DNA of 64,000 bases from Rhizobium sp. Q54 (GCA_945889445.1 CAMDBX010000010.1:1-64000); one strand, 5' to 3'; shown: positions 34,544 through 45,429, numbered from the stretch's first letter. The notes: a model not told the origin generated them from the letters alone. Numbers and translations: made by a program.

Positions 34544-34602
34544 GATGGACTGAGCCGCCGCTTTGCGGCAAAGAGTGACCAGAACAAAGAGGACGACCCC
34601 TG

Positions 34603-35361
34603 ATGATTTTCCGCTTCCGCCTCGCAGCCTGTGCGGCCGCCCTGCTCGCACTCGCCCCCGCCGCCCTCGCCGAAGACAGTTTCAACGATGGCCAGAAGAA
34701 AGAAATCGGCGAGATCGTTCGCCAGTACCTGCTGGAAAACCCGGAAGTGCTGCTCGACGTCTCCCGCGCGCTGGAGGCCAAGCAGCAGGAGCAGGAAAAG
34801 GAACAGCGCGCCTCGGTGCTGCAGTCCAACGCAGACCAGATCTTCCGCTCGCCGTCCGACTACGTGGCAGGCAACCCCAAGGGCGACGTCACCATGGTCG
34901 AGTTTTTCGACTACAACTGCGGCTGGTGCAAGAAGGGCTTCTCGGAGGTGGTGAACCTCATCGAGAAGGACAAGAATCTGCGCGTGGTGCTGAAGGAATT
35001 CCCGATCTTCGGCGGCGACTCGGACTATGCCGCCATGGCGGCCCTGGCCGCCAAGAAGCAGAACAAGTATTGGGATCTTCACCAGGCGATGTTGAGCCAT
35101 GAAGGCAAGGTGACCAAGGCGGCTGTCGACGAGATCGCCGCCAAGATTGGCCTCGACGTGGCGAAGCTCCATGAAGACATGAAGGACCCGGCGATCGCCA
35201 AGGAACTGGCCGACACGCATGCCCTCGCCCAGTCGCTGGCCATCAATGGCACACCCGCCTTCATCATCGACGACAAGGTCTCGCCCGGCTACCTGCCCGC
35301 CGACGGCCTGACCGCGATGATCGAGGAGGTCCGTACCGGGGGCGGCTGCAAGCTCTGCTGA
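34603..35361 (+). CDS. DsbA-family thiol:disulfide oxidoreductase
   Basis: The 252-residue periplasmic protein has a signal peptide ([17 protein letters not shown]), then an N-terminal helical segment (QYLLENPEVLLDVSRALEAKQQEQEKEQRA) found in the Com1/ScsC-like group. The thioredoxin fold carries the redox pair C106-GW-C109 in DYNCGWCKKG. A cis-proline loop is in NGTPAFIIDD. It ends in an unusual second C-x-x-C (C249 and C252, the final residue). It sits between the M48 protease and aroQ. Confidence 0.9.
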   Translation: MIFRFRLAACAAALLALAPAALAEDSFNDGQKKEIGEIVRQYLLENPEVLLDVSRALEAKQQEQEKEQRASVLQSNADQIFRSPSDYVAGNPKGDVTMVEFFDYNCGWCKKGFSEVVNLIEKDKNLRVVLKEFPIFGGDSDYAAMAALAAKKQNKYWDLHQAMLSHEGKVTKAAVDEIAAKIGLDVAKLHEDMKDPAIAKELADTHALAQSLAINGTPAFIIDDKVSPGYLPADGLTAMIEEVRTGGGCKLC

Positions 35362-35440
35362 GGCAGCGGCCAAGGCCGCTTCCAACTGCCGGGGCGAGCG
35401 CCTATAACCAGCGCACTGCCCTGGGGAATCGTGGGGGACG

Positions 35441-35890
35441 ATGAAACCTATCTTTGTGCTCAATGGCCCGAACCTGAACCTTCTTGGCCTGCGCGAGCCG
35501 GCCATTTATGGCGCGGCTACGCTGAAGGACGTGGAGGCGCGCTGCCGCGACCATGCGGCATCCCTCGGCCTCACCATCGACTTCCGCCAGAGCAACCATG
35601 AGGGTGAACTCGTCAGCTGGATCCACGAGGCCCGCGACAAGGCCTCGGCCATCGCAATCAATGCGGGCGCTTACACCCATACATCGGTGGCGCTGCACGA
35701 TGCGCTGAAGGCAGCCGACCTGCCGGCCGTCGAGGTGCATCTTTCCAACGTCCACAAGCGCGAGGCCTTTCGCCACGTGACGCTGATCGCTCCGGCGGTT
35801 ACCGGCGTGATCTGCGGCTTCGGCGTCGACAGCTACACGCTGGCGATCACCGCCCTCCACTTCCACATCACCGCCAACAAGAAGGGTTGA
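35441..35890 (+). CDS. aroQ: 3-dehydroquinate dehydratase, type II
   Basis: The third shikimate-pathway step. The 149-residue dodecameric-type enzyme has [17 protein letters not shown], with the catalytic tyrosine region, followed by [16 protein letters not shown] and [15 protein letters not shown], with the catalytic histidine in the latter. It is 4 bp upstream of accB, a neighbour in many bacteria. Confidence 0.97.
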   Translation: MKPIFVLNGPNLNLLGLREPAIYGAATLKDVEARCRDHAASLGLTIDFRQSNHEGELVSWIHEARDKASAIAINAGAYTHTSVALHDALKAADLPAVEVHLSNVHKREAFRHVTLIAPAVTGVICGFGVDSYTLAITALHFHITANKKG

Positions 35891-35893
35891 GCA

Positions 35894-36385
35894 ATGCCCC
35901 CCACGAAGAAGGCCCCGGCCAAGTCCGCCCTCAGCGATCCCGACCTGGCGCTCATCGCCAGCCTCGCGGAGATTTTGAATGACACCGGGCTGAGCGAAAT
36001 CGAGTTGGACCGCAAGGGCACAAAGTTCCGCGTCGCCAAGCAGCTCACAGCAGTGGCACAGGTTGCTTCTGCGCAGCCAGCACCTGCGGTTCACGCCCAT
36101 GCCGCCCCGCTGCACGAAGTGCCCGCGGCAGCGCCCAAGCCCGCCGACCACCCCGGAACAGTCAAGTCGCCGATGGTGGGCACCGTCTACATGGCGCCCT
36201 CGCCGGGTTCTGCCAATTTCATCGAGATCGGCTCATCGGTCAAAGAAGGCCAGACCCTGCTGATCATCGAGGCGATGAAGACCATGAACCAGATCCATGC
36301 GCCGCGCGCCGGCAAGGTCACCGCGATCTATGTCGACAACGGACACCCGGTCGAGTACGGCGAACCCCTCGTGGCGATCGAGTAG
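35894..36385 (+). CDS. accB: Biotin carboxyl carrier protein of acetyl-CoA carboxylase
   Basis: A 163-residue carrier with an N-terminal Lys/Ala-rich start, a helical segment (LIASLAEILNDTGLSEIEL), an Ala/Pro-rich linker and the C-terminal biotinyl domain. The biotinylated lysine is K129 in IEAMKTMN. It carries carboxybiotin between AccC and AccAD in fatty acid synthesis. The accC gene begins 6 bp downstream. Confidence 0.97.
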   Translation: MPPTKKAPAKSALSDPDLALIASLAEILNDTGLSEIELDRKGTKFRVAKQLTAVAQVASAQPAPAVHAHAAPLHEVPAAAPKPADHPGTVKSPMVGTVYMAPSPGSANFIEIGSSVKEGQTLLIIEAMKTMNQIHAPRAGKVTAIYVDNGHPVEYGEPLVAIE

Positions 36386-36390
36386 GACAG

Positions 36391-37733
<1,343 letters not shown>

Positions 37734-37734
<1 letters not shown>

Positions 37735-38393
37735 TGAGCTCGATCACGCCACAGATCCTGCTGCGTGCCTATGCGGCGGGAATCTTTCCAATGGCGGAGA
37801 GCGCGGAGGACAACGCGCTCTACTGGGTGGAGCCGGAAGAACGCGGCGTCATCCCGCTTGACGGGCTGAAGGTTTCGCATTCGCTGCGCAAGACGGTGCG
37901 CCGCAAGGAATTCGAGGTCAGCGTCGACCGTGACTTCGCTGCAGTGATCGCGGGCTGCGCGGCCCGGACGCAAGACCGCCGCTCAACCTGGATCAATGCG
38001 CGCATCAAGGCCCTCTACACCCAACTACACCGCATGGGTTGCTGCCACAGCATCGAGTGCCGCAAGGACGGAGAACTGGTGGGCGGCCTCTATGGTGTGC
38101 GGATCGGAGGAGTGTTCTTTGGCGAGAGCATGTTCTCGCGCGCCACTGATGCCTCCAAGGTGGCTCTCGTTCATCTCGTGGCGCGGCTCAACCGCGGCGG
38201 CTTCGGACTGCTCGACGCGCAGTTCGTGAACCCTCATCTTGAGCGCCTGGGTGCCATTGCCGTACCACGGGCGGACTATCACAAGGTCATGGAACCGCTG
38301 CTCGAGCGCAACGCTGACTTCTTCACCTTCCAGCAGGACGGCGACCCTGAGGCGGTGCTCGCCTGGGCCAGCCCCCGTCAATCCTCCGGCTGA
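37734..38393 (+). CDS. aat: Leucyl/phenylalanyl-tRNA-protein transferase
   Basis: It adds Leu or Phe to N-terminal Lys/Arg residues, creating N-degrons for ClpS/ClpAP. The 219-residue protein has the family start [33 protein letters not shown], then [18 protein letters not shown] and [18 protein letters not shown]. Start and accC stop overlap. Its end overlaps the convergent DUF2155 gene by 16 bp. Confidence 0.97.
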
Positions 38394-38842
38394 TCTTCCT
38401 TCGGCTGGTCGGGATTGGCGTTTGCATCTGGTGCGGGTCCGGTTTCGACGGCGGGCGGCGGCGCGTTGGGATCGCGGCAACCGGTGAGCCACACGTCGTA
38501 GGTGGCATGTTCCATGGCATTGAGGCCGGGGCTTTCAGCGAACATCCAGCCGGAGAAGATCGGCTTGCGGGTGTTGTCCATCTCCACCTGGTCGACGCGC
38601 ACGAAACTCGTGGTCTTGGGCTGCTCTGTAACGGGCCGCGTGTAGCATACCTCCGGCCTCACGATGACCCCGCCAAAGCGGCGTTCCTCACCAATGGGAA
38701 TCTCGAAACTGGTGGTGACGCCGGTGATTTTGTCCAGGCCGGCGAACAGCGCGATGGGGTTGGCGATGCGCTCCGCCTTGGCAGACCCACAGGAGACAGC
38801 AGCGAGCAGTCCAATCACCGGAACAAGAAGGGTGCGTGTCAT
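38378..38842 (-). CDS. DUF2155 exported protein
   Basis: A 154-residue protein with a signal peptide ([20 protein letters not shown]), the DUF2155 core ([71 protein letters not shown]) and a Pro/Asp-rich tail. The family is conserved in alphaproteobacteria, typically beside aat, but its function is not known. Two or three cysteines suggest a disulfide in the periplasm. Confidence 0.88.
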   Translation of the reverse strand: MTRTLLVPVIGLLAAVSCGSAKAERIANPIALFAGLDKITGVTTSFEIPIGEERRFGGVIVRPEVCYTRPVTEQPKTTSFVRVDQVEMDNTRKPIFSGWMFAESPGLNAMEHATYDVWLTGCRDPNAPPPAVETGPAPDANANPDQPKEDQPED

Positions 38843-39609
38843 GACTTCACCGCCTCGACGCGCAGACGCACGTAGTCAGCCGTCCAATTGCCCTGCGCAT
38901 CGCACAGGGCGGGGCGCAGCAGGTCAACGGTTTCGGCAAGAGCCTGCTGTTCGCTGTCGCCAAACTGCGCGAAGAACGGCTTTCTGAACAGCATGAGCCA
39001 GCCCTCTATGCCGGTTTTCAACACCACGGGACGGGGGATGAGGGCGATGCGTTTCACGCTGAAGCCATGGCGCTCGAGCAGCGCCTGATAGACCTGCGGA
39101 GTCGGGAAGAACCACGGGTTGGCAAGTGCGAGATCGCCGCCGCGCCGTATGCCGATGGCGCGCATGGCAGTGACGATGGCTGCAACATTGCCGTGGCCGC
39201 CGAATTCGGCGACGAAGCGGCCATGGGGCTTGAGTGCGCGGCAGATGCCGGATGCCACGGCATCGGCCTGCGGCATCCAGTGCAGGGCAGCGTTTGAGAA
39301 TACCGCATCGAACTCCGGGCCGAAACGCAGGTCCTCGCCGTCCATGATCCGCGCATCAAGGCCACGCGCCTGCGCCGCCGCGATGAAGTCCTCACTCGAG
39401 TCGACACCCACGATGTCGGCGCCCATGTCGCGCAGTTCTGCGGTCAGCACGCCATCGCCGCAACCGACATCGAGGATGCGCTCGCCCGGCCGGGGCGCAA
39501 GCCAATCCACGACGCCTGCGGAGAGTTCGGAGACGAAGCGGGCGTGGGTGTCATAGGACCCGGCGGACCACTGCTGTCGCCGCAGATCGGGCCGGTCCGC
39601 TGCCATCAC
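38839..39609 (-). CDS. Class I SAM-dependent methyltransferase
   Basis: The 256-residue soluble enzyme has motif I ERILDVGCGDGVLTAEL, motif II region DIVGVDSSEDFIAAA, and DAVFSNAALHWMPQADAVASGICRALKPHGRFVAEFGG, the pattern of trans-aconitate methyltransferase relatives. The substrate is unknown. It overlaps DUF2155 downstream by 4 bp and mlaD upstream by 4 bp, so the three are probably translated from one message. Confidence 0.87.
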   Translation of the reverse strand: MMAADRPDLRRQQWSAGSYDTHARFVSELSAGVVDWLAPRPGERILDVGCGDGVLTAELRDMGADIVGVDSSEDFIAAAQARGLDARIMDGEDLRFGPEFDAVFSNAALHWMPQADAVASGICRALKPHGRFVAEFGGHGNVAAIVTAMRAIGIRRGGDLALANPWFFPTPQVYQALLERHGFSVKRIALIPRPVVLKTGIEGWLMLFRKPFFAQFGDSEQQALAETVDLLRPALCDAQGNWTADYVRLRVEAVKS

Positions 39610-40127
39610 GGGGTCTGGGTATCGGCGGGCGGTATTGCGCCGTCGCCGCCTGAGCCTGAACCCTTGTTGGCGAACATCGCCTGGCTGATCAGCGCCCAGA
39701 TATCAACCGCGCCCTGGGTGTTGGAAATGACGCCGCCATCGGCGAGCAAAACCTCGGAGCCACCCTGCTCGAGGGCGATGAACTTCGATCCGAGCAGGCC
39801 TTCGGCGGAAACCTTGGCGGTGGCATCGTCAGTGAGTTTCACCTTGGGGTCGAGTTCCATGACCACATTGGCCTGGAAGTTCTCCGGGTTCAGCGTGAAA
39901 TCGACAACCGAACCGATCTTGACGCCAGCCACCCGCACGTCGGTTCCAACGCTGACACCCTCGGCGTTGTCGAACTCGGCGCTGACACGATACGCGCCAG
40001 AGGCATTGCCCTTGCCGGAAGTCTGGTAAGCGAAGAAAAAGAACGCTGCTGCGATGAATATAACCGCCGCGCCGATCAGGGTCTCTACCGTCGAATTCTT
40101 CACGCCGCCCCCTCCTCTGACATTCAC
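39606..40127 (-). CDS. mlaD: MlaD-type MCE-domain phospholipid transport protein
   Basis: A 173-residue inner-membrane-anchored periplasmic protein. It has one N-terminal span (TLIGAAVIFIAAAFFFFAYQTS), then the MCE domain (YRVSAEFDNAEGVSVGTDVRVAGVKIG...) and a short Gly/Pro-rich tail. MlaD forms the hexameric ring of the Mla ABC system that keeps outer-membrane lipid asymmetry. The mlaE and mlaF genes are not in this window. Confidence 0.92.
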   Translation of the reverse strand: MNVRGGGGVKNSTVETLIGAAVIFIAAAFFFFAYQTSGKGNASGAYRVSAEFDNAEGVSVGTDVRVAGVKIGSVVDFTLNPENFQANVVMELDPKVKLTDDATAKVSAEGLLGSKFIALEQGGSEVLLADGGVISNTQGAVDIWALISQAMFANKGSGSGGDGAIPPADTQTP

Positions 40128-40170
40128 CGGATGGAATTAGAGTGTAACCCCAGCCGAAATATGACGGGCC

Positions 40171-40569
40171 TTATTCCGGACGCCAAGCGGAATAGTCCGC
40201 CGCGCGGGGTGCCGGCTTCGCGCCCGACAGGATGGAACCCTTGGGCCGATAGGCGTTGGGCGTGCCGGTCTGGTTGGGAACGAAAGGCTTCTGCCACTCA
40301 TAAGGGACATAGTCCTCGTGGGTCGGCGGCACGTCGGTTCGATGATGCATCCAGCCATGCCAGCCCGGCGGTATGGTCGAAGCCTCGGAATAACCGTTGT
40401 ACACTACCCAGCGGCGCTCCTTGATCGATTCCGGAAGCGCCGACTTGGCGCGGTAGTACTTGTTGCCGAACTGATCGGCGCCGACAAAGTTGCCCTTCCG
40501 CCACGTGTAAAACCGTGTGTTCAACGTCTGGCCGTTCCACCACGTGAAGAGCTGCTTCAGGAATAACAT
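40171..40569 (-). CDS. NADH:ubiquinone oxidoreductase accessory subunit NDUFA12/B17.2
   Basis: A 132-residue protein of the NDUFA12 family, an accessory subunit of respiratory complex I shared by alphaproteobacteria and mitochondria. Family hallmarks are visible: FTWWNGQTLNTRFYTWRKGNFVGADQFGNKYYR, RRWVVYNG and PPGWHGWMHHRTDVPPT. Sequence conservation across this family is high, so the call is firm. It is 43 bp upstream of mlaD. Confidence 0.95.
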   Translation of the reverse strand: MLFLKQLFTWWNGQTLNTRFYTWRKGNFVGADQFGNKYYRAKSALPESIKERRWVVYNGYSEASTIPPGWHGWMHHRTDVPPTHEDYVPYEWQKPFVPNQTGTPNAYRPKGSILSGAKPAPRAADYSAWRPE

Positions 40570-40835
40570 GTCGACTCGTCCATTGCGGGCGCGTGGCCCT
40601 GAAATCGCGGCGGAATATGGCCGAAGCCTCGGGCCCCGTCCAGTGCCGAATTGCCGCCCATGCCAACCCCCGGCACGTGCTAGGCAAATGACACAAGACT
40701 GCTACGTTATCTATCCGATATCCCGCGTGCTTTATGGCCATGACCAGTGATTCAAGAAGGTGCTTTCCGATCGGCTTCGGATAAAGTGCCGGATTGGTTT
40801 GTCAGCCTGCTGAAAGCTGGCTACATCTAGAAGCA

Positions 40836-41396
40836 ATGACAATGATACCTCCATCTGGCAAATTCCGCATCCGGCGGCGCGGAGCCCTGCTCCTGATCAT
40901 CGCCACCATTGCCTTGGCAGCGCCCATCACGGGCCGCCAAGCCATGGAGGCGTATGCCAAGGATAGCGACGGCGGCGACGGCGGTAATAGCGGCCCGGGC
41001 GGCGGCGGTGACAGCGACAGCGACAGCGACAGCGATAACGACAAAGGCGGGGATGACAGCGGCTCCGATGATGGCGATTCCGATGGTGGCAGCGGCAGTG
41101 GTAGCAGCGGCAAGGGCGGTTCGAGTTCGTCCGGAAGCGGCGGCAAGTCATCGGGAAGCAGATCGCAGAGTAGAGACAGCGCGCTTGCCACAAGCCTGAA
41201 GGGCCGTATCGCGCCTATCGGTGAAATCGAGACACTGGCAGGTCGGGCTGTTCCCGGCGAGATCATCGACGTCAAGCTCTACCGCAACAAAGAGCGCTAT
41301 ATTTACAAGGTGAAGATCATCCAGCGCAGCGGCTCGATCTACGATGTCCGGATTGATGCGGTGAGCCGAAAGCTGCTGAGCGCGAGGGAGCGCTGA
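40836..41396 (+). CDS. Exported PepSY-like protein with Ser/Asp/Gly-rich spacer
   Basis: Starting at ATG 40836 (186 residues), it has a signal peptide (ALLLIIATIALAAPITG), then about 80 residues of Ser, Gly and Asp repeats (DSDSDSDSDNDKGGDDSG and SSSSGSGGKSSGSRS). A C-terminal PepSY-like domain follows (IAPIGEIETLAGRAVPGEIIDVKLYRN). It overlaps the response-regulator gene by one base. Genes of this kind often precede PhoPQ-like two-component genes and may modulate or be controlled by them. The acidic spacer could bind divalent cations, which is inference. Confidence 0.78.
   Translation: MTMIPPSGKFRIRRRGALLLIIATIALAAPITGRQAMEAYAKDSDGGDGGNSGPGGGGDSDSDSDSDNDKGGDDSGSDDGDSDGGSGSGSSGKGGSSSSGSGGKSSGSRSQSRDSALATSLKGRIAPIGEIETLAGRAVPGEIIDVKLYRNKERYIYKVKIIQRSGSIYDVRIDAVSRKLLSARER
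41010..41033 (+). repeat. Hexanucleotide tandem repeat (GACAGC)4
   Basis: Four exact copies of GACAGC encode the Asp-Ser run in the PepSY-like protein. The array could expand or contract by slippage, changing the spacer length without breaking the frame. Confidence 0.8.
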
Positions 41397-42064
41397 TGCA
41401 GGTCCTGCTTGTGGAGGACGAGGCTACCGTCGCACGCACATTGACAGATGCCCTGCGCAAATCCGGACTGGCGGTGGACCATGCCAAGGACGGCGAGGAC
41501 GCTTGGTACATGGCTGGCACAGGTCAGTATGCAGCAATCGTTCTGGACCTTGGCCTGCCTCGGATCGATGGCATGACGGTGATGAAGCGGCTGCGCAGTG
41601 AAGGCGTTGCGACACCCATTCTCATTCTCAGTGCGCGGGGCAGCTGGGCGGAGCGGGTTGAGGGTATCAATGCCGGTGCCGACGACTATCTGCCCAAGCC
41701 CTTCCAGACCGAGGAACTGCTGGCGCGTGTGCACGGACTGATCCGCCGCAGCAGCGGCATGGCCGCGACCAAAATGGGCGCGGATGGGCTCGAAATCGAC
41801 CCGGTCTCGGCGACTGTCACGGTCAATGGCGCGCCGATCGACCTCACGCAGATGGAATACCGGCTGCTGTTCCACCTCGTGACCAATGCCGGCAAGGCCG
41901 TGCAGGCTGCCGTGCTTGCCGAAACCCTTTATTCGCATCACCACGAGCGCGACACCAATGCGATCGAAGTGCTGGTGGGCCGGTTGCGCCGCAAGATCGG
42001 CAAGGACTATATCTCCACCCGGCGCGGCTTCGGCTACGTGTTCAAGGGGCAGGCCGAGACTTGA
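41396..42064 (+). CDS. OmpR/PhoP-family response regulator
   Basis: A 222-residue regulator. The receiver domain has acidic pocket E7/D8 and phospho-acceptor D51 (IVLDLGLPRIDG), switch region ILSARG and K in YLPKPF. The C-terminal winged helix (about 128-220) ends YISTRRGFGYVFKG. It directly follows the PepSY protein gene and overlaps the histidine kinase by 4 bp. Similarity of its partner to PhoQ suggests a response to cations or envelope conditions. Confidence 0.94.
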   Translation: MQVLLVEDEATVARTLTDALRKSGLAVDHAKDGEDAWYMAGTGQYAAIVLDLGLPRIDGMTVMKRLRSEGVATPILILSARGSWAERVEGINAGADDYLPKPFQTEELLARVHGLIRRSSGMAATKMGADGLEIDPVSATVTVNGAPIDLTQMEYRLLFHLVTNAGKAVQAAVLAETLYSHHHERDTNAIEVLVGRLRRKIGKDYISTRRGFGYVFKGQAET

Positions 42065-43404
42065 GCTGGTCGCTCAGGAAGCGGTTCCTGCTGACGTCTC
42101 TGGCGGTGAGTGCCGCCGTGCTGCTGGTGGCGGGCGCCTTCCTGTATCTGCTGTTCGAGCGCGACTTCAAGGAGCGCATCCATACCGAGACCCACAACCA
42201 ACTCATGCAGCTGATCAGCGGGCTTGAAATCGACGCTGACGGAACGACCGAGATACTGCAGCCGATGGCCGATCCACGGTTTCGCCAGCCGAACAGTGGC
42301 CTTTACTGGCAAGTGGAGACCAGGGACGGCGATGAGCTGCGCTCGCGCTCGCTGTGGGACGGAAGCCTGTCCACCGGCGCGGAAGACTGGCGCGACATCG
42401 ATGAACCTGAGACATTTCCGGGCCCGTTCGGCGAGCCGGTGCTGGTGCATGCGAGAGTGATCATGCTGGGCGAGCCACCGAACCGCAAGCAGTTAAGGGT
42501 CATGGTTGCGGTCAACGAAAGCGAAGTGACCACTCCCACCCAGAAGTTCGCCATCAACCTTGCGCTGTCGCTGATCGTTCTTGCGCTGGCCATGGTCGTG
42601 CTCAGCGGGGCGCAGCTGGGCATGGTGATGAAGCCGCTCAACAACTTGAGGAACTCGGTGCGCGATATTCGCGACGGAAAAGCCATGCAGGTATCGGGCG
42701 GATATCCGGTCGAGATCGAACCCGTGGTAGGCAAGCTGAACGGGCTTCTCGAACAGCGCGAGGCGATGGTGGAGCGAGCCCGCTCACGGGCGGGCAACTT
42801 CGCACACAGCCTGAAGACACCGCTGACGGTGATCGACACGTTGCTGCCGGAACTCCATGCGCAGGGCCAGCAGGAATCAGCCGGCGAGATCGGCCGCCAA
42901 ACCGCACAGCTGAAGAAACACGTGAACCGTGAACTGGCTCGGGCGCGCATGGCGGCAGGCCATGGTGAGCCGGTGCGCGACATCGCCGCCGTCCTCGACG
43001 AGATCCTCGCTACCATCCGGCAGTTGCCACGCGGCCGCGACATCGCCTTCGTGATGGCGGTTCCGAGGAACCAACCCGTGCGCATGGAGCGCGAAGACTT
43101 TATCGAGCTCGCCGCCAATGTTCTCGACAACGCCCGAAAATGGGCCAAATCGAAAGTGGAGATTGGCCTGGAGAAGGCAGAGGCCGACGTACGCCTCACC
43201 ATCAGCGACGACGGCCTTGGCATACCAGAGGCCTTCCGTGGCTCGATCGTCGAGCGCGGGCGGCGCCTCGATGAAGGAACCGAAGGCACCGGCATCGGCC
43301 TTGCGATCGTCAAGGACATTGCAGACGCCTATGGCCTTGCAACGTCATTCACGGGCTCTGAACTGGGCGGCTTGCGCTTTTCGGTGACGCTGCCGACGGC
43401 GTGA
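42061..43404 (+). CDS. Sensor histidine kinase (PhoQ-like)
   Basis: The 447-residue kinase starts at a TTG overlapping the regulator's stop. Two membrane spans (about 10-32 and 163-186) bracket a ~130-residue periplasmic sensor, followed by HAMP, dimerisation helix and ATPase. The phospho-acceptor is H249 in GNFAHSLKTPLTV, the HSLKTP form seen in PhoQ rather than the common HELRTP. N-box NVLDNARKW and G-boxes DDGLGIP and GTGIGLAIV are intact. The ligand is unknown. Confidence 0.93.
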   Translation: MSWSLRKRFLLTSLAVSAAVLLVAGAFLYLLFERDFKERIHTETHNQLMQLISGLEIDADGTTEILQPMADPRFRQPNSGLYWQVETRDGDELRSRSLWDGSLSTGAEDWRDIDEPETFPGPFGEPVLVHARVIMLGEPPNRKQLRVMVAVNESEVTTPTQKFAINLALSLIVLALAMVVLSGAQLGMVMKPLNNLRNSVRDIRDGKAMQVSGGYPVEIEPVVGKLNGLLEQREAMVERARSRAGNFAHSLKTPLTVIDTLLPELHAQGQQESAGEIGRQTAQLKKHVNRELARARMAAGHGEPVRDIAAVLDEILATIRQLPRGRDIAFVMAVPRNQPVRMEREDFIELAANVLDNARKWAKSKVEIGLEKAEADVRLTISDDGLGIPEAFRGSIVERGRRLDEGTEGTGIGLAIVKDIADAYGLATSFTGSELGGLRFSVTLPTA

Positions 43405-43410
43405 CACCAC

Positions 43411-45429
43411 TTAGGGAAGCGCGGTGATCAGGTCCTGACGGGTACCCCCGCGGTCATGCTGTGACAGCATCGATATGCCCTGCGCGCGTGCAAGCACGTC
43501 GCGCAGCGCCTCGACATCCGCCTCCGAGGCCGGCCGCTGCGAGGGGATGGCATAGAGTTCAAAGCCGCGGCTCCGCACTTCGCGGGTGAGACTGACCAGA
43601 TAGATCGGCTTGTATGTCGTCCCTTCCGCCGCAGCGAGGCCTGTCTTGTAGACACGGATGACCTCACGCGCGTCGGCGCCGCCCGGTGCTTCACGGATGA
43701 GGGTGAGCCTTGCCTTGAGGCCCTCATGCAGTGCGGGGCGCGGCGGAAGCTCCTGCAGGCTAGCGTTGGGGTTGAGATAGGGAAGACTTTTCTTCCAAGT
43801 CCACACCGGGCTCACCGTCCAGCCCCCGGCCTCGAGTTGCGTGGCCAACTGGTCAGGGTTGCCGGCGAACTGCGCGATGAAATTCTCCTCCGGGCGGCCG
43901 GCAAAATCGATGCGGCGGGGTGGAAGGAGCTCCCAATCCTTATTCACCCATTGCGAGACCGGCACCAGGATCTGCCGTTCCGGCATGGCGTACACCTCGC
44001 TCGCCCGGCCGAAGCCGGTGGCAACATGAACCGACCCTGCTACCAGGAAGACCAGCAATGCCATCGCGAAAAGACCGAGCGGCTTGATGCGCCGCGGCGG
44101 AATGGCCTCGATCGCGACCCCGAAGGCCGCCATCATCACGACACCGAACAGCAGCCCCGCCAGAACATCGGAGAACCAGTGGGCACCGAGATAGACACGC
44201 GAATAGGCTATCGCCACCACAAGCACCGCGCAGATCGCATAGACCATGGCACGGCCCCAGCGCCCCATCGAGTGACTGACCAGCACCGCGAGAATGCCGA
44301 AGATCACTGCTGCCATTGTGGCATGGCCCGACGGGAAGCTGAAGGCACTGGCACCCGAATAGGGTAGTTCCATGGGGCGCGCGCGCTGGATGCCGTACTT
44401 CACCGCGATCTCGAACAGCTTGGCCGCCACGATGGCGATGCCCGCCGCCCAGGCCGCGCGATAGGCCTTGTGCCAGACCAGCCAGCCAAGGATGGCGAGG
44501 GCCAGCGCCGTCATCACCACCGTGTCGCCCATCATGGTGATGATGGTCATGATCTCGTCGGCCGGGGCATTGCGCGACTCGCGCATCAGGCTGCTGATCG
44601 ACACGTCCATGTTGGACACGGCATTGCCTGAAGCCGCGCGCAGGCCGAGGTTGAGAAGTGCGATGAGCCCGGTGAAGACCATGGCCGCGAACAGCACGAT
44701 CAGCACCGAGCGCGGATTGTCGGGTGACACAGCTCTGGCGAAGCGCTGCCAGGACCGGCCGGGCCGGGCCTTAGCCCAGCCCGAGACACGGGCCAGCAGG
44801 TGATTGAGGAAGGGCGAGACCCCTGCCGCCGCAAGGCGAATGACATAGCCGGCAACGGCGAGGATGACGAGCAGAACCAGGAGCACGACGAGGAGCCGCC
44901 CCGACAGTTCACCCGCAAAGGCCAGTCCCTGCCCGATCAGCACACCCGGCACGACATGGGCGAACGACCAGAATATCCCCGACGTCACGTTGACGAATAT
45001 GAAGAACAGCTGATTCATGCCGAACATGCCGACGATGCCCGGCACCACCGACTTCACACCCGGCACGAAGCGGCCGATGGCAATCGACTTGCCGCCATGC
45101 AGGCGCACGAAGTCTTCGCCCTTGGCGACGAGCTGCGGATAGAGGTGAAGGGGCCACATGGTCTTCAGCCGCTCGCCGAACAGCTTGCCCGCCCAGTAGG
45201 ATATCTGGTCGCCCAGTATGCAACCCACCGCCGTGGCGATGATGACCGGCCAGAAGCCGAGGTGCCCGGTGCCCACCAACACGCCGGCACCGACCAGCAC
45301 GGCGGTCGAGGGCACGAAGAGGCCGATGATCAGCAGCGCCTCACCCATCGAGATGAGGAATATGATGACCAGCGCCCATTCCGGATTGGCGGTAAAATAG
45401 TCGAGATAGGGTTGGATATAGTCCATCAC
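43411..45429 (-). CDS. DedA / PAP2 phosphatase / LssY-C fusion membrane protein
   Basis: The 672-residue protein joins three parts. Residues 1-200 form a DedA domain (FVPG and VPGIVGMFG motifs at 121-135) implicated in lipid carrier flipping. Residues 240-440 form a PAP2 lipid phosphatase with all three signature motifs: K344...R349-R-P, PSGH 366-369, and SR 410-411 with H417 and D421. Residues ~480-672 form a soluble LssY-C-like domain. Undecaprenyl or phosphatidyl phosphate dephosphorylation at the membrane is a reasonable inference. The fused order is known in proteobacteria. Confidence 0.9.
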   Translation of the reverse strand: MMDYIQPYLDYFTANPEWALVIIFLISMGEALLIIGLFVPSTAVLVGAGVLVGTGHLGFWPVIIATAVGCILGDQISYWAGKLFGERLKTMWPLHLYPQLVAKGEDFVRLHGGKSIAIGRFVPGVKSVVPGIVGMFGMNQLFFIFVNVTSGIFWSFAHVVPGVLIGQGLAFAGELSGRLLVVLLVLLVILAVAGYVIRLAAAGVSPFLNHLLARVSGWAKARPGRSWQRFARAVSPDNPRSVLIVLFAAMVFTGLIALLNLGLRAASGNAVSNMDVSISSLMRESRNAPADEIMTIITMMGDTVVMTALALAILGWLVWHKAYRAAWAAGIAIVAAKLFEIAVKYGIQRARPMELPYSGASAFSFPSGHATMAAVIFGILAVLVSHSMGRWGRAMVYAICAVLVVAIAYSRVYLGAHWFSDVLAGLLFGVVMMAAFGVAIEAIPPRRIKPLGLFAMALLVFLVAGSVHVATGFGRASEVYAMPERQILVPVSQWVNKDWELLPPRRIDFAGRPEENFIAQFAGNPDQLATQLEAGGWTVSPVWTWKKSLPYLNPNASLQELPPRPALHEGLKARLTLIREAPGGADAREVIRVYKTGLAAAEGTTYKPIYLVSLTREVRSRGFELYAIPSQRPASEADVEALRDVLARAQGISMLSQHDRGGTRQDLITALP

